A DNA stretch of 52,259 nt, taken from assembly GCA_964425645.1 (NCBI GenBank), contig CAYRNC010000003.1, positions 1 to 52,259 of the forward strand, given 5' to 3'. Shown one piece after another: positions 51,913-52,259 of the stretch. Below the pieces are notes generated by a model. That model worked only from the letters and a program-made list of their open reading frames with translations. It was not told where the DNA came from and searched no databases. The position numbers and the translations under genes are program-made. Every line of letters begins with the position of its first letter. The stretch's first letter is position 1. Source of the stretch: CAYRNC01 sp964425645. Its GTDB lineage: Bacteria > Bacillota > Clostridia > Peptostreptococcales > Anaerovoracaceae.

Positions 51913-51937
51913 ATATATAAAGAAAGGGGAAGCCGTC

Positions 51938-52228
51938 ATGGAATCTAGAATAGCGCTGATAGGTATAGTAGTCGAAAACAAAGAATCTGCAGAAAAAATA
52001 AATTCTGTTCTTCACGATTACTCCGACTATATCATGGGAAGAATGGGTCTTCCCTGCGTCAGAAAAAACATTAACGTAATAAGTATCGTAATTGATGCCG
52101 AAGGTGATGTCATAAGTGCATTGTCAGGAAAATTGGGAATGCTTCCTGATGTGAGCATTAAAACGGTGTATTCAAAGACTGCAACAAACAGCAGTCGTGC
52201 GGGGAAGGTAGTGTCTACTAGGCTATGA
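51938..52228 (+). CDS. TM1266-family iron-only hydrogenase system putative regulator
   Basis: The 96-residue protein begins MESRIALIGIVVENKESAEK and contains IMGRMGLPC and GKLGMLPDVSIKTVYSK, matching the TM1266 family. These small ACT-like (NikR C-terminal type fold) proteins are usually encoded beside hydE, hydG and hydF, the [FeFe]-hydrogenase maturases. ATG at 51938 follows AAGAAAGGGGAAG. The downstream hyd genes, if present, lie beyond the window. A longer frame from 51074 is only antisense to the DUF1646 gene. Confidence 0.85.
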   Translation: MESRIALIGIVVENKESAEKINSVLHDYSDYIMGRMGLPCVRKNINVISIVIDAEGDVISALSGKLGMLPDVSIKTVYSKTATNSSRAGKVVSTRL

Positions 52229-52259
52229 AAAAACATAGCAAGAACCTTGATAGCTGAAT

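Noticed and set aside
51074..51937. Long plus-strand frame reading into the hydrogenase regulator
   Set aside because: Most of it is antisense to the DUF1646 gene and it crosses a terminator; the real start is ATG 51938 with its own ribosome-binding site.

Overview
The window is the replication-origin region of a low-GC, Gram-positive, endospore-forming anaerobe, most likely a member of the Clostridia. Three things support this: the gene content (dnaA-dnaN-recF, gyrBA, rpmH-rnpA-yidC-jag-mnmEG-rsmG-parAB), the sporulation genes yabP and yabQ, and a TM1266-type [FeFe]-hydrogenase regulator at the right edge. From about 2 to 30 kb nearly all genes are on the minus strand, and from about 30.5 to 50.5 kb nearly all are on the plus strand, as expected for two arms leaving oriC at 30.2-32.0 kb. 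No tRNA, rRNA, CRISPR array or insertion sequence was seen.

Left arm, reading outward from the origin: gyrB, gyrA; an RsbV-RsbW-sigma(B/F/G) partner-switching module; trpS; a split transketolase; a small sugar cluster (ROK kinase, nagB, nucleotidyltransferase); plsC; rpsF-ssb-rpsR; a VOC gene in the opposite orientation; gdpP-rplI-dnaB-DUF1858-dnaD; a LysM/G5/M23 cell-wall peptidase broken by a frameshift; walR-walK; yabP-yabQ-divIC; rnmV-rsmA; an LTA-synthase-like enzyme; a CcdA-like protein; and a fused FUSC-GNAT protein at the edge.

Right arm: dnaA, a dnaA-dnaN intergenic region with three perfect DnaA boxes and a DnaA-trio tract, dnaN, recF, rpmH, rnpA, yidD, yidC, jag, mnmE, mnmG, rsmG, a Noc-like ParB paralogue, parA and parB with two parS sites, a PAS-PP2C phosphatase, rnhA (reverse), then a secreted protein with walH, walI, walJ (frameshifted), htrA and rlmH (interrupted by Ns). 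After these come a convergent DUF1646 transporter and the hydrogenase regulator, preceded by a Rex-like operator and a structured leader ending in a terminator.

The genes form coherent systems: replication initiation and segregation (DnaA, DnaN, gyrase, DnaB, DnaD, ParAB/parS, Noc); ribosome, tRNA and membrane-protein biogenesis; envelope control (WalRK on one arm, WalHIJ-HtrA on the other, plus LtaS and the M23 peptidase); and a stress/sporulation sigma cascade whose candidate phosphatase lies across the origin. The points that most deserve a second look are the riboswitch-like leader and Rex site before the hydrogenase regulator, the fusion of DnaD with the N-terminal region of DnaI/DnaC lacking its ATPase, the FUSC-GNAT fusion, the splitting of the wal operon across the origin, and two single-base frameshifts that both fall in wall-related genes. 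The N gap shows that the sequence is an unfinished assembly, so the frameshifts may be errors.
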